Assembly: GCF_014839805.1 (NCBI RefSeq)
Contig: NC_051138.1
Coordinates: forward strand, 11,468,983 to 11,532,982
Source of the DNA: Manduca sexta
Taxonomy: Eukaryota; Arthropoda; Insecta; Lepidoptera; Sphingidae
Reading direction: 5' to 3'
DNA length: 64,000 bases
In this document: positions 22,727 to 34,615 of the stretch, piece by piece
Layout: every line of letters starts with the position of its first letter
Numbering within the stretch: position 1 is the first letter of the stretch
Made by a program: the position numbers and the translations under genes
The notes under the pieces: generated by a model
The model's database searches: none
Told to the model about the DNA's origin: nothing
What the model saw: only the letters and a program-made list of their open reading frames with translations

Positions 22727-23856
22727 TATAAGAATGCAACAAATTAATAGAATAATTATATTCGGAATTCGATCAAATACACTTTCCTAAATAATGTTTT
22801 GGATCATTTCCGCTCGACGTATTTAAAATAAATGTTCCGCTATTATAAAAACACAAATTGAAGCGAGCTTTGAAAAAGACTTGAAGTGTTTCAATAAATA
22901 TTTCCTTTGAGAAATCATTCTTCATCCTGTGATTACGGTCCAGCGCGAAATAAAATGAACTTCGGGATTATTATCTTCTCATTGCACCAGTTTCATTCAC
23001 CGTGGATGCGGTTAGCTTTGTAAAACTGGTCGAGAATAATAATGAAATTTTTAAGGCAACGACCAGCCTTTTTATATTTTAAATGATAAGCTTTCTCCTC
23101 GCGTTAACTTTTGGAAAGGTGTTTGGAGGTCAAATTTGGATTTAAAGTTAATATAAGTATGGTCTCGTTTTAAGTGTAGCCTCGTGTTGATAACTTAGAA
23201 CCAGATTGCTTGATGCTCATCAGCAAGGTGCCCAACAAATTGCGACTTTTTGGATTTGCAAAAAACATCATAATATAAATTGTATGACGCGCATCTTAAT
23301 GGCATATTTAACGACATAAGTTGGTAACTAGTGACGTAGTTAGTAAATACGTTAGACAATTATATATTTGTTTTTATTTTAGAACAACTTCAACCGTGGT
23401 TAGTCTTTATAATGCATTGCTTTAGTTTCAAATTTCATTCCAATCTTTATTTTAACAACGAATATTGAGAAATTGAGGTGCACCATATGAATACGTAATA
23501 TACCCAGCTTTATTTTCAAATGACTATTAAATCATTAGTTTATATTTATTTATTTATTTTTATTTATCAAATTTACCAAAAATACAATTTTCCTTATGAA
23601 CTAAGACAAATAACTCTTAGGTGGTAACATACTAATAATATTAAATTGAGATCATAGGACAAAAACAATACCTCGGTCCCTACACTAGGCACAGCCTGTA
23701 TCGTAGGCGACCGATTTACATACCGCGTTACACATTATAATAAAATAAAGTAAAGTGCGAAACATCAATGCAAGGTTTTATAAATTTGGGTCTGAGTTTG
23801 TGGGTGTATAATACGTGTAGTTGAATGAGGGTACACGTATTGAAGTGTCTGTGTGT
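22727..23856. other. AT-rich spacer
   Basis: No gene was recognised. A (TTTA)n-like run lies around 23541-23570. Confidence 0.5.
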
Positions 23857-23858
<2 letters not shown>

Positions 23859-23905
<47 letters not shown>

Positions 23906-23914
23906 GTGTGTGTG
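23859..23914 (+). repeat. (TG)n microsatellite at LINE 3' end
   Basis: About 28 TG units with one CG interruption lie at the position where the LINE ends. The 71-residue ORF across it (CVCVCV...) is meaningless. LINEs of this group often end in short tandem repeats, so it may have grown from the tail. Confidence 0.85.
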
Positions 23915-23932
23915 CGGGTGTGTTATAGTGAG

Positions 23933-25221
23933 CTACTGGGCTACTTTAAGTAGTGCTTCAATGTCGTTATATTCGAGGGAACATAACCACTTCTGGACCT
24001 TAAATTTTATTTCTCTGACTGAACAATGTTTAATTATACAATTTGCGTTACCGTTTACTTTATTATAAATATGGGGATGAAGAAAGGCACTGAATCTTCT
24101 TGCAAAAGATGTGTTTACTTGTGATGTGGGTAGTTTATATATACGATCGAGTAACATGTTTTTATGTTTAGGCGAATCTAAGATGGTACGATGCGTATTT
24201 AGCATAACTCTCAGGATAAATAGACTACGGACTGAAAGAACTTGAGTTTCTTTATAAAGACTAGTAGTTGGATACAATATAGGCTTTTCAAAGGTCACTT
24301 TGAGCACCGATCTTTGTGCTCTCTCTAGTAACATCATATATGACGCCGCTGTACCACCCCAAACTATAATACAATACGATATTACAGATTGACAGATTGC
24401 ATAATAAACAGTTTTAAGTAGTTCAGTGGAAGCTGAAGTGCGTAAGTTTTAAAAATGTATATGAGTTTTCGAACTCTATTTGCTGACGTGATCAGGTGCT
24501 CTTTAAAATTTAGTTTTTCGTCAATAAGTACACCAAGGTACTTAATACTGTGAGATTTGCTGATAGTTTTGCAGGTGCAGTGTAAATAATTAGGACAGGT
24601 ATGAATTCGAATATTCATGTTGGACGGTGGGGCCGAAACTTTAGTTTTGTGAAAACATATATAGGTTGTTTTTGATAAATTGAGTGTCAATAAATTGTTT
24701 TGTAGCCAAATGGCAATGTTTTTCATTCCTCTTTCGGCTACATCAAAAACTTCCGACCAAGTATTTGCATGAAAAATAACTGCCGTATCGTCTGCGTAAC
24801 ATATGATATCAGAATTACTTATATTGGTTTTAATGTCATTTATGTATAAAATAAACAATATAGGACCTAATATGCTTCCCTGTGGAACGCCGAATTCTAA
24901 GCTACATGGATTGCTTTTATCTTGATTAATTTTAATACATTGTTTCCGATTAATTAAATAGCTACGAAACCAATTCAGGCAAATACCTCTAATACCTAGG
25001 AGTTCCAATTTTCGTAACAAAATAGGAATACAAACCGTATCAAAAGCTTTGCTTAAGTCAAGGAAAACGCCTATACAAGCTTGTTTTTTGTCTAATTGTT
25101 CTACAATAATTTTAGTCGTTAAGTCAACTGCGTTTTCCGTTGATTTGTTTACACGAAAACCAAATTGCCTTTCTGATAGTATATTGTGTTCGTCAAGAAA
25201 TTTTATCAGGCGTTTATGCAT
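23933..25221 (-). pseudogene. LINE ORF2, reverse transcriptase and C-terminal part
   Basis: RT motifs are clear in the fragment starting at 25221: RQFGFRVNKST, FLDLSKAFDTV, GVPQGSILGPILFILYINDI and CYADDTAVIF, whose YADD holds the catalytic aspartates, then KYLGVLIDEKL. The frame breaks after ...LFIMQSVNL (24382) and resumes in another frame at 24337 with LLERAQRSVLKV, continuing to a stop at 23933; this is the C-terminal region of the protein. The enzyme would copy the LINE RNA at a nicked target. The active-site motifs are intact, but at least one frameshift inside this part and one before it prevent a full protein. Confidence 0.9.
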
Positions 25222-26880
25222 AAATTCTCTAAAATTTTAGAAAAAGGCCCTAAAAGTGATATTGGACGATAATTACTAGGTTCAGATTTGTCCCCTGATT
25301 TATGGATAGGAGTAACTGCTGCCATTTTCCAGGCGGATGGAAAAATACCCTGTGATAAACTAAGGTTACAAATAAATGTTAAGGGCATAATTATGTGGTT
25401 TTGAATGGAGTATAACAAACGGTTTGACATACTATCCAGGCCTGGGGCACTGGATGGTTTCAAACTAACTATCAAGGATTTAATCTCTTCTTCGTCAGTG
25501 GGATCAAGAAATAAAGATTGTAAGGGTGTATTGTCTATTGCTACTTTGCGGGCAAGTGAGTCCTGGGTTTCGTTAGAAGTTGACAGTATATTATTTGCTA
25601 ATTGTTTTCCAACACTGGAAAAATAATTGTTACAGTAATCTAAAGATTTTATTACAGAATCTTTTGTTTGTGTAAGCTCTAATGGTACTTGTTTAGTGAT
25701 CTTTGTATGTGTAATATTTTTAATGGTATCCCAGAGCTGTTTTGGACAATGTTTACTCTCTTCTAGTTTATTAGTATCATAATTTTGTTTTAATTTACGA
25801 ATAATGTTACCGTAGAAATTTCTGTAGCGGGTGTAAATAAGCTTAATGGTCTCATCCTTTGGGTTCTTGCGAACCCTAGAATGTAGGAGGTCTTTGTGTT
25901 TGGAACACCTAATTAGACCAGGAGTCATCCAAGGTTCGATGGTAAATTTTGAGCGACTTACTAGTTTTTTTACTGTGTTTTTACTCAGTATATCAGCAAT
26001 AATAAATTCAAACTCAGCAACAGCTTCGTCGATTGTACTTTTATTGATGACCACGTTCCATTTAACCTGGTTTAATTCAGTATTAACCGAATCGTAATCA
26101 ATTTTGGATATCAATCTTCGTTTACTGGAATATTTATTTATTTTAGTAACTACCCCTGCTATAACAATGTCATGATCTGTTATATCTGTATTACACACAA
26201 CTGATTGCGTTTCGAACTTTGACGTAACATGAATATGATCTAGACATGCGTTACCACGTGTGGACATATTAACTATTGGTTTAAGGTTCAGTTCAGCCAG
26301 TAGACATAGATAGTTTGCACTTGTATTTATATCCGAGTCATTTTCTAAATAGGTGTTTATATTCGTATCACCAGCCACAATTACACATTTAGCGTCTTTA
26401 ATCATTTGGACAGTGCAAGACAGGGCAATTTAGAAAGGGCAAGGTGTCAACGAAGGATGGGGAGCGATATATTCCTAGTACGGTTATATCGTTTCGTATA
26501 GAAATTTGAAGGCAATTTGCTTCTTCGATCAAAGGTTCAGTGACCTGTGCCGACCACTGGTTGTTAACATATGCGACAACCCCACCAGCTCTATTTATGT
26601 ATTTTGTTGTCCTGTAGTTATTGTATCCTTTTAGCTGTGGAATAATGGAACTATCATTTATCCAACACTCCGTCAAAATAATAATATCAAATGACATGCG
26701 GAGTCTCACAAGTGTGGTTAGAAACGCATTAAAATTATGTTGTAAACTTCTGATATTTAAAGTCAAAATCTTAGTATTATATTTATGCGAAAACATTGCG
26801 CTACAAGATTCAGGTTTACTTACTATATGGCACGGCATTACAGACGAATCGAGTTCTCCTAGTATATCGTAATTAGCCAT
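25206..26880 (-). pseudogene. LINE ORF2, endonuclease and RT N-terminal part
   Basis: From 26880 the frame encodes an APE-type endonuclease: LNIRSLQHNF, ILTECWIN (catalytic Glu), GGVVAYV and GIYRSP. A frameshift near 26400 moves the rest into the frame beginning at 26405, with AGDTNIN (the GDFN position), the closing TDHDIV motif, a linker, and then the RT start LKPSSAPGLDSM, WKMAAVTPIHKSGD and SNYRPISLLGPFSKILE. A second frameshift at about 25215 separates it from the palm domain. The nuclease would nick target DNA for priming. Confidence 0.9.
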
Positions 26881-27093
26881 TATTTATTATTTTATTTGTA
26901 TAAAAGTACATATATTCCGAAAAAAGTAAGTATGCTTGCCAAAAGTAAACCGAGAAGGCACAACGCAAAATTTTAAATTGATCGGTCTCTTTATTATAAG
27001 GATCGATTTCATGGATTTCGTTAACCTCAGTAGCTTTTTTATTCATTGTGTATGTTTTTATTTGGTGTGTATTGGTATGTATGTTTTGTGTAT

Positions 27094-28246
27094 TCAGTGT
27101 GTAAGTGTATAGTGTAAAAATATGAAAATATAAAATAAAATTAAACTTGTTATAAAATAGGCAAAAAATAAAACAAAAATATAAAAAGAACAATCTAAAA
27201 CAAGGTTGTGGTATATAACATACTGACAGTTTACTCCCTGGGCATGCGGATATAATTTAGAAGTTTTTGGCTGGCTTTGGAGAACTCTATCGATGTCTTC
27301 CTTTGATTTGATGTGATAAACATCCGAGTCTTTGCCATCGTGTTTCTTGACGAAAATGGATCCGCCCTTTGTCCAGCAGTATTTGAATCCAGCTTCTTTA
27401 CAACGAGTTCTACATTCACGAAATAAAATCCTGTTGGCTCGAGTTAATCTTTCATTGAAATAAATGTTGGTGGTTATGCCTTCTATGTTAAGGTCATCCG
27501 TAGTTAGCCGTCGTGACTTAGCTGACTTGTAGAATAAGTCTTCTTGCATGTCGGCGAGAAAATCGGACTACCAGCGGTCGTGGAGTTTTCATTGTCGCAT
27601 TTTTGACGTGGACCTACGCGGTTTACATAATCAATGTCGGAATCCGATAGATGCGAACCCACTTTGGCGGCTATAATTTTCATTAAGTGTTGGGGGTTCT
27701 CATGTGCTGCTTCTGTGATACCGAGTATTTCAATTTCATTAGACATCATTGATTGGGTGATAGAGTTAATTTGGTTCTGTAGTATACAATTTTCATTCAT
27801 TAGGTCTACAATATTGTTAGATTTTTCTTCAGCTGCTGTCAGTCTGCATTCCTGAGAGGAGAGCGTAGATGATAATTCCTCAATCCTGCTTTCACAGCGT
27901 CTCAAGGCAGTAATGGCTACATCAAATTCTGTTTTCAAGGATGCTATTTCAAGACGCAACAAACGTATTTCATCCGTCAGTTTATATAGAGGCGAATCGA
28001 TGTCTTTGTGCGATGTAGTATCGGACTTACTGATGGGGTTTTCAATATCAGAGCTATTTCTTTTCGACTGACATACACAATCAGGACACTTCCATGTTTT
28101 TCCCTTATGTTACTGCTCACATTTGGGATGTTGACACAGAGAAGATGATATCTTTTGTTACAATTTAACTTTGTGCAACAGACGAATTTTCTGTCGGTGA
28201 TTATATTTGTACATGTCGCGCAGCAGTTACCTTGTTTAGGACTCAT
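27094..28246 (-). pseudogene. LINE ORF1: PHD-like finger, coiled coil, FP25K-like C-domain
   Basis: The likely start is MSPKQGN at 28246. A PHD-type zinc finger follows: CCATC, CCTKLNC, YHLLC, and in the next frame TWKCPDC. A frameshift in the A-rich run near 28100 splits it. The second frame carries a heptad-rich coiled coil (LRLEIASLKTEFDVAITALR, to about LQNQINS). A second shift near 27555 leads into the third frame with DLFYKSAKSRR, ERLTRANRILF, and KYCWTKGGSIFVKK, matching the C-terminal domain pattern named after baculovirus FP25K that occurs in many insect LINE ORF1s. The role is presumably RNA binding and chaperoning. Two frameshifts make it non-functional. Confidence 0.8.
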
Positions 28247-28303
28247 ATTAAGTAAACGCTTTCTATAAATCACAATCAATTGTATTAAAAATGCTCTGTT
28301 CAA

Positions 28304-28450
28304 TCTGGCAACGTGGCACGGGGTTAGCTTAATGTGCAGAACTTAGGCGAAAGAAATGTAGTGTACAGAGCGGCAACGCGGCATGGATTGAGCGTGGAAT
28401 TTGGCAACGCACCCGACGCTTAGATAGCACGAGTTGTCGTAGGTCAGTAA
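28304..28450 (-). other. LINE 5' leader with short repeats
   Basis: The segment upstream of ORF1 has GGCAACG three times, in CTGGCAACGTGGCACGG, GCGGCAACGCGGCATGG and TTGGCAACGCACCCG (plus-strand reading). GC is higher than in the flanks. In such LINEs the 5' UTR holds the internal promoter; this role is inferred. Confidence 0.4.
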
Positions 28451-28904
28451 ATTAATTATTTTGAATTGTTATATTCTCGTATTATCACTTTTTTAAAAAC
28501 ACTATTTTTCACCCTGTTTTTATATTTCACTTCTGCAATGTTTATAAGTTGTAATGTAATAAAAATATAGTACTCTTATTAACTTTATCCACTATTTCAA
28601 CAATAAAATTACGGAGCGTATGCAAATAGATGTGCTTGCATTGACGGTTCGCGCACTATATGATATATATATAGATGTTCAGTCAACCTCTTTCCTTATT
28701 TAGCTAATGAATGGCCATGGTTTACCTATGCTTCAAGTTGAAATATTATGATTTAACAATATTTAGATAAGTATCTATAATCATGCAGGTGTTGTGAACT
28801 AAGAATATATTACACAATGCCTAAAATGGCGAGATTTTTGTCATTCTACGCATGTTAATGAATGAGATTGGTATAAAACATTAAGTTTTATTTACGGACT
28901 CAGC
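28451..28904. other. AT-rich spacer
   Basis: No gene, repeat copy or RNA feature was recognised. Confidence 0.5.
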
Positions 28905-29150
28905 AGTGACCCCTGTACACATGATGGTATGTGGGGTCCAATAGAATGTGGACTGACGAGAAATGTTTACTCCTCGACAGTCGACAGAGTTATGCTGACC
29001 TGTTGGAACTGGATATATACAGGCTGATCACGGAACGTCACACACTTATGTGGGCCACTATGGCGGGTTGAACGCCTTGTGTACGAAGGTTGCCATCCGC
29101 GTGGATATAAAATATATCCCACGACCAGCTAGTTTGAACTGAGCACTCAA
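28905..29150 (+). repeat. Repeat family R1, copy 2 (best preserved)
   Basis: It contains 'gatggtatgtggggtccaat', 'gactgacgagaaatg', 'ctcgacagtcgac', 'gctgatcacggaacgtcac' and 'gtgggccactatggcgggtt'. It is the longest match to the copies at 13075 and 47455 and has no ORF of note. Confidence 0.7.
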
Positions 29151-29400
29151 AATCCAGCTAAAAGATACACAAAATATCAGAAACGTGAAAAAATTAGGTT
29201 ACCGCTTAAGTTCGCCAGCATAATACGATTACAGCCAAAATTGATAGCCTCGTAACCTAAATGAATATCTTTCCACCCGGCCTCCCACGAGATAACATAC
29301 TTTAAATAAACTATGAAAGTTAAAAGCTACGTAAATATTTACGAAATATTTCACGATAATTTCATATAATTATGCACGATAACTTAGTGTAGTGTACTGT

Positions 29401-29545
29401 TTTTCTATTTTATTTTTCTCCTGACGTTTCGAAGACTTTGCAGCCGGGTCGGACTGATATATAAAAAACCGCATATAACCGATTAAAATCCGAAAATTTG
29501 TTTTATTTAAATCTGACATTTGCGTAAACATAATAAACCATTAAA
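29401..29545 (-). repeat. Penelope-like tail, rearranged copy
   Basis: The minus-strand form of 'ggctgcaaagtcttcgaaac' ('gtttcgaagactttgcagcc' on plus) lies next to a plus-strand block 'aaaatccgaaaatttg...' and 'catttgcgtaaacataa'. The two blocks are therefore in opposite relative orientation to the copy at 60684. Confidence 0.55.
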
Positions 29546-29670
29546 CCTCTAAATATTTCGTTTCTTAAAGATGAGGAACTATGATCTATGAATATTTTGA
29601 CATATTTGGTGTAATAACCGGCAAATAACTTGAGCACACTTACGTACAAAAAATCCACACGACGCGGTAC

Positions 29671-30161
29671 GCTAAGAACTCACGAAGCGGTATTTATCCG
29701 CGCCCGCCGCAGTTGTGAGCCCGCAATTCCTATAGAACGTAAATATATATGTCAAAAATAAATGCACATTTCACAACGCGTTTTACGCCCGCGGCGGGCG
29801 CGGTCAGTACGCCGCACCCGCAGCGTCGGCGGATAGTGCCCGCGCGCTCTGCGATCAGTAGGTGTGCGACTGCAGTACCTAGTCGGAAATCCGTCGCCAT
29901 TTTGCTCTAATGACTTGTTTTTACACGTGGCATCGTTAGTGTTTATGGTGTGTCCATGTTATTCCGGAACTCAACTGACCGTTAACCGCCCGTTTTGCAA
30001 CCGTCTGTCTTGCGATAATCGCCCACCAAGTTTGCGTGTGATAATTGCAACCGCGACGGTTGTTAATCGCACAGATTTGCAGTCGTCCTGAGTTTTGAAA
30101 TAAAACAGATGTTTCTCGTCCACGGCGAGCGCGGCTAAAAACCGCTTCGTGAGTTCTTAGC
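29671..30161. mobile_element. CpG-rich element with about 40-bp inverted ends
   Basis: The left end GCTAAGAACTCACGAAGCGG (29671) is repeated exactly in reverse complement at the right end (30161). The match continues, with four differences, for about 40 bp on each side. The 491-bp interior is very CpG-rich (for example 29777-29850) in an AT-rich setting. No target duplication is obvious. The ORF at 29864-30091 has no known domain. It could be a MITE or foldback element, or a promoter bounded by inverted repeats. Confidence 0.55.
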
Positions 30162-30292
30162 AGTAGTCTGCTGTTTTTTTTATTTAATAAATTGATGACG
30201 AGACGCGCTCGTTTTCAGTGGTAACTGTTTGGCTAATGTAAAAATTATTATGTTTAATTCAAATGTTATTAATGTGTGCTGTTTGTTTTCCT

Positions 30293-30330
30293 AAATAAAA
30301 TAAAATAAAATAAAATAAAAATAAAATAAT
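30293..30330 (+). repeat. (AAAAT)n microsatellite
   Basis: There are about seven units of aaaat, ending at about 30330, just right of the CpG-rich element. Confidence 0.8.
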
Positions 30331-30732
30331 CTAAATTTACAAAGAATACGTTGAATATACTAGGTTTTACTAATTGAACTTACTAATTCACTTGATATTA
30401 CATCACCTCAATATGAACCAGACCTCATTATGTCATCGATTGTCATTATTTTATCATAGTTGTTTCCCGGCTATTATGTTCTGACCATTGAACAGATTTT
30501 AAATCAGGCATAGACCACACAGTATTCCTATTATTCTATTTGGTATAAGTATTAAAACTAGTCACTAGCATAAACGAATCTTATGATTAAATTTTAAAAT
30601 TACTTTTGCAACACGTCTAATACATATGAAAAATAACATACAACTTGTTCCAAGTGTTTTTAAAATATCCGTAGCGCTGGCGGCCGCGGCTCGGCCCTTT
30701 TATTGCCTGTCTGGCCGCGTAATTTAAAATGT

Positions 30733-30737
<5 letters not shown>
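30331..30737. other. Spacer with GC-rich patch
   Basis: No gene was recognised. A GC-rich patch at about 30675-30720 contains 'ggcggccgcggctcgg'. Confidence 0.45.

Positions 30738-30779
<42 letters not shown>
30738..30779. repeat. (AT)n microsatellite
   Basis: About 20 AT units. The IYIYIY ORF that crosses it is fortuitous. Confidence 0.9.
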
Positions 30780-30783
<4 letters not shown>

Positions 30784-32505
30784 AAAGACGAGCTGACGTT
30801 CCCACAATAATTTTGAATCTGCATCAAACAGGCAGAACTTTTGATTTTCTTTCATAATTGTCAGCGTTGGCGTAGAGTTAGTGCACATACGAGTTCGCCA
30901 CATGAAGCTTTGTTTGATTTTCGTTGTAGCATGATGAAATGTAACTATGGATCTTTAATTTGGTAATATATTAGATTCTGTATTATTTCTTTATGCATGT
31001 ACATACATAAATACATGTACATATACGTACATACACAATCTCACGCTTATTCCATACACATAGACAGACCATTAAGTTCCATATACTACGATCTTGACAT
31101 ACCTACGTCGCTTCTTCCACATTCATAGTTTTCCGCATAGATTTTCGCAGGCTAAGGGTGCTCCTGATACGCCCTTTTCGGCACAGAATCCGATCTGTTT
31201 ACGTAGGGAGACCATTGCATTGAATAGTAACCACAGAACAAAAGAAATATACATAATCATACCTTATTTATACTAGTGATGTGTATAGGCCCCATACCTA
31301 ACCTTTTACAAGTAGGATACCGAGGTGGTGTTCCACTAGTTTATTTTACATATACCATACCTCCTCTTGCAATCAATTATAGAGCCCTCGTCACTTCTTC
31401 TGAAAAGTAATAATCTCGACTTTTTGGCACTATTATATAAAAAAATATGGGCCGCTATAAGAGTTGTAGTTTGAAAATTGCTATAGCGTGATTTAAATCT
31501 GCCTCAGCGCCATCTGTCGACGCAGTTTGAATTTCGAAAACTTTCAAGTCATTAAAATTTAATTAACCATCAAATCATTGTAGCGGTTTTCCTAATAAAA
31601 ATTAAAATATTGTGTTTATATTATGTATCAGTTTTAAAAGGAATTTTATTAGTTTTTGCTAATATCTTACTAACGAACTTTGCTTATGCGTAATAACAAT
31701 CTCGACTCTCTGTATCGAATATAGTGGAATAATTGGTTAGAATATTTTATTTAATTTTTATTTTGTACATACGCATTCACGCATCAAAAAATAATTGTTA
31801 CTCTGAGTTAACCGTGGGAGAAAGACATGATAATATTATGCCATCTCGAACTTCTCTCTAGGTTTATTGCATCAACAATACAGGCTAGGGAATAAGTATG
31901 GAGCGTTAATAACATTTTGCTTAAAAGACCTCTCAGAATTCAGCCGTTAAAAAATGCAAAATTCCGTCAACACTCAAGAGGTGCAGAATTTTCTGAAGTT
32001 CTTACAAACTGAATGCACAATGCATTTAATAAATTTGAATTTCTCCAACGCTGTAAAAGCGCATTATGATGATTGTAAATTACAACATTAAATTAAAGTA
32101 CTGGGTCAAAGTTGGTTCGGATGTAAACTGTGATAATGCAAGAAATGTTATCCAAAAAGTTAAACTTTGTTCTATAATTTTAAATAATCTGAAGCGGTTT
32201 TTAACTAGTTATAAATTTAAAACTCGCTCAAGTATCAAATTCTGACAGTATGAAGAAACAGGAAATAATTATTAGTCTCTTTCATTTTGTGTCGTGTGTG
32301 ATGAAAAAAATTGTTAGCATTTGCGCGGGTGACTTACAATGCAGTGGTAATAAAACGAATATTAGATCTCTCATATTCGCGAATGAGTATACGAATATTG
32401 AATCTTCTATCATGACTGCAGAAGATACTGCGTCTAGCATACGTAAAGTTTAACCCGAAAGTACTCTAAACTGAAGTATATAAACTTTAAACAAAATACA
32501 CACGT
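30780..32505. other. AT-rich spacer
   Basis: No gene was recognised. A patch at 31094-31230 with fewer A/T bases is not codingly consistent in any frame. Confidence 0.5.
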
Positions 32506-32711
32506 CACGCTTTTTGACCCCGAAGGGTAGGCAGAGGTGCAACTATGCCCACTACAAGGCATATGCTTCAGTACAATGATTTGAGCCAAAAAGTTATTTC
32601 AGAATTCGGGCTGATACTGAGCAGAAAAACATGACTACTTTACCCGCCCCGAAATTTAAACCCGAGACATCAGAGCGGTAGTCGCGCCGGACACAATACA
32701 ACTAAGCCGCC
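32506..32711 (-). mobile_element. SINE-2 copy (minus strand)
   Basis: On the minus strand the head GGCGGCTTAGTTGTATTGTG is followed by the B-box-like GGGTTTAAATTTC, a body containing CTGCTCAGTATCAGCCCG, and the 3' segment CACCTCTGCCTACCCTTCGG then AAAAAGCGTGACG. It is tRNA-derived by its head and diverged from the copy at 36073. Confidence 0.75.
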
Positions 32712-32877
32712 AAATCACTTAGTATATGAATATCGTTGAAATAAATTGTTAAAATTTTCCCCTTAATCCCACGCAAAAAAATTAAGTGGAGGTGAAGAAC
32801 TATATTAAAATGCGCTGAATGAAGAAATATGGGCAATTTGTTTTTAACTAATTATAGATTATAGTATAGATAAGATA

Positions 32878-33286
32878 TACAGGGTCATTGTGCCATCGCG
32901 CTACTAAATGAAAATACATACTTATCTACTTGGAAATAACACTTTCCAATAAGTTGCTTGAGGCGTAGATGTAAAATAAAAAAATGTAACTTTACGAACA
33001 AAATAAATATTAATAAAAAGTCATTTTAATTTAACGCGACCTAAAGCCACTACTACTAGTCTAAAAGAATTCGTTGCAGTGGTAACATCATACTTTCAGC
33101 CATAAATACACCCACGCACACGCCATATTCGGGTTAAAGTACAAAATGATCAAAAAATCAGAAAAACTAAAACTATGATTTTTCGTGTACTATGGTTATT
33201 ATTGGATGATTTATGGCACTATGTCAGCAAATGTGAAGACCAGTACTTGGTTTAATTTAGTAACGCAATTTCAAAATGACCCTGTA
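32878..33286 (+). mobile_element. TA-flanked MITE family R6, copy 3 (complete)
   Basis: The ends are TACAGGGTCATTGTG and AATGACCCTGTA. TA at 32876-32877 and at 33287-33288 reads as the target duplication. At 409 bp it is the best copy. The ORF starting at 33185 overlaps its right part and is not a gene. Confidence 0.78.
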
Positions 33287-34537
33287 TATTCTTCATTAAT
33301 AATATTAATATATCATCACGAAACCAAACAAATTATGACCAGAAAACATCCAAACGCTTCAACACTATTCAAGTCAAGAAATATTTACCAACAATTTCAA
33401 ATTCGTCCACTCGTTATGGAACTAAGCTTTTCACGTAAAAGGGGCAAGGTAATGTTTTCATATGTAAATTCGTTGTGAAATGTGGTACGCTACCACTCGC
33501 GTCTGCGATTTCGTTGTGCACGATTTTGAAAATGTCTAAATGATTGTGGCAGAGATCAAATTATTGCTTGTAAAGAAAATTATTTCTTCGTTTAGAATAT
33601 AATCATTCAAATTATTTACTGTTGCTCAGGTAATAAGCTTGAAGTTAAACAAAAAATAAATGAATATAATATGAATCCAGACATATATAATATGTGCCAA
33701 ATTTTATACTTTTATGAGTTTCTGCGTTTCCTCGGTCAAAATGTTTTTACAGACTTCAATATTTATAATATAGTAAAATATATATAGCACAATGATAAAC
33801 CCCGGTGACAATAAAAGCTCAATATTCGAATAAGCTATCAATATAACAAATACATCGCGTTCATTTGGCCGATAGATCGCCAAAAATATTGCTGAACTCA
33901 CAAACGCTAGATATCATTCTAAAATCGACACTGGCAAGCTAAAGTGGGTACTCGATTTTGTAGTAGAAAATGCTCTACAAATTACCTTTAAGGTTCCTTT
34001 TACAACAGAAAAAAACACAACGAACTCTTTGCTGGTGAAAAATGTGAGCCTTATCCAAGACGAAACACTGCGAGCAAACGTTTATTTAAACTAAGTTAAA
34101 CTGCACACCACTCATTTATCTACTACTGAAGCCATTAAACAAGCTTGCGACTCTACAATAAAAATAGGTTAAAAACTGACGATAAAAACTAATTGAAAAG
34201 CATGAAACGCTGAAATGTTTCTGTTTGAAATCAGCCTACATTACATACTAAGAAATTCACTGTGGTTAGTAGCATTTTTCTTAGATAAGCTGGAACTTGT
34301 ACATACAGAAATAAAATGGTAGTCTTGCAAGTATATTTTGTCAACAGCTTGAATGGACCGACGTAACTACTGTGTTATAAAAAACCGACTTGAAGTGAGA
34401 GGTTGCGTAAATGCAATAGCGTTTCATATTTCCTTTAGCCTTTTTTTTAAAACTGGCATGACATCCATTCTTTTGCCGTTATGTATATTTATCGGCATTA
34501 CAGTTCACTGTAAACAAACAAGCCGCTGCAGTTATAT
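33287..34537. other. AT-rich spacer
   Basis: No gene was recognised on either strand. Confidence 0.5.
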
Positions 34538-34615
34538 CGACTGGCGGGTAATTATTTCTCGTCAGTCGACACTCCGTCTGGACCCTATTCCACTTACTAT
34601 AAGGTGCGGTATATA
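34538..34615 (-). repeat. Repeat family R1, fragment
   Basis: The minus strand has 'agtaagtggaatagggtcca', 'gtcgactgacgagaaat' and 'taattacccgccagtcga', the first third of R1. Confidence 0.5.

Larger units (their letters stand above)
23857..28450 (-). mobile_element. CR1/Jockey-group LINE, near full length, decayed
   Basis: The element is oriented right to left. A GC-richer leader (28304-28450) is followed by ORF1 (28246 to about 27094), a gap of about 210 bp, ORF2 (26880 to 23933), and a short 3' end running into a (CA)n tract as read on the minus strand. Limits are estimated from the loss of homology-like sequence; no target duplication was identified. Frameshifts in both ORFs show it is inactive. 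The RT, endonuclease and ORF1 architecture point to the CR1/Jockey group rather than RTE. Confidence 0.8.

Noticed and set aside
23853..24068. ORF CVCVCVCV... over the (TG)n tract
   Set aside because: Microsatellite translation.
25049..27855. Plus-strand ORFs of 60-83 residues
   Set aside because: Antisense shadows of the CR1/Jockey-group LINE ORFs.
31094..31230. Possible LINE coding remnant on the minus strand
   Set aside because: Some words looked LINE-like, but no frame stays consistent and stops interrupt all three.
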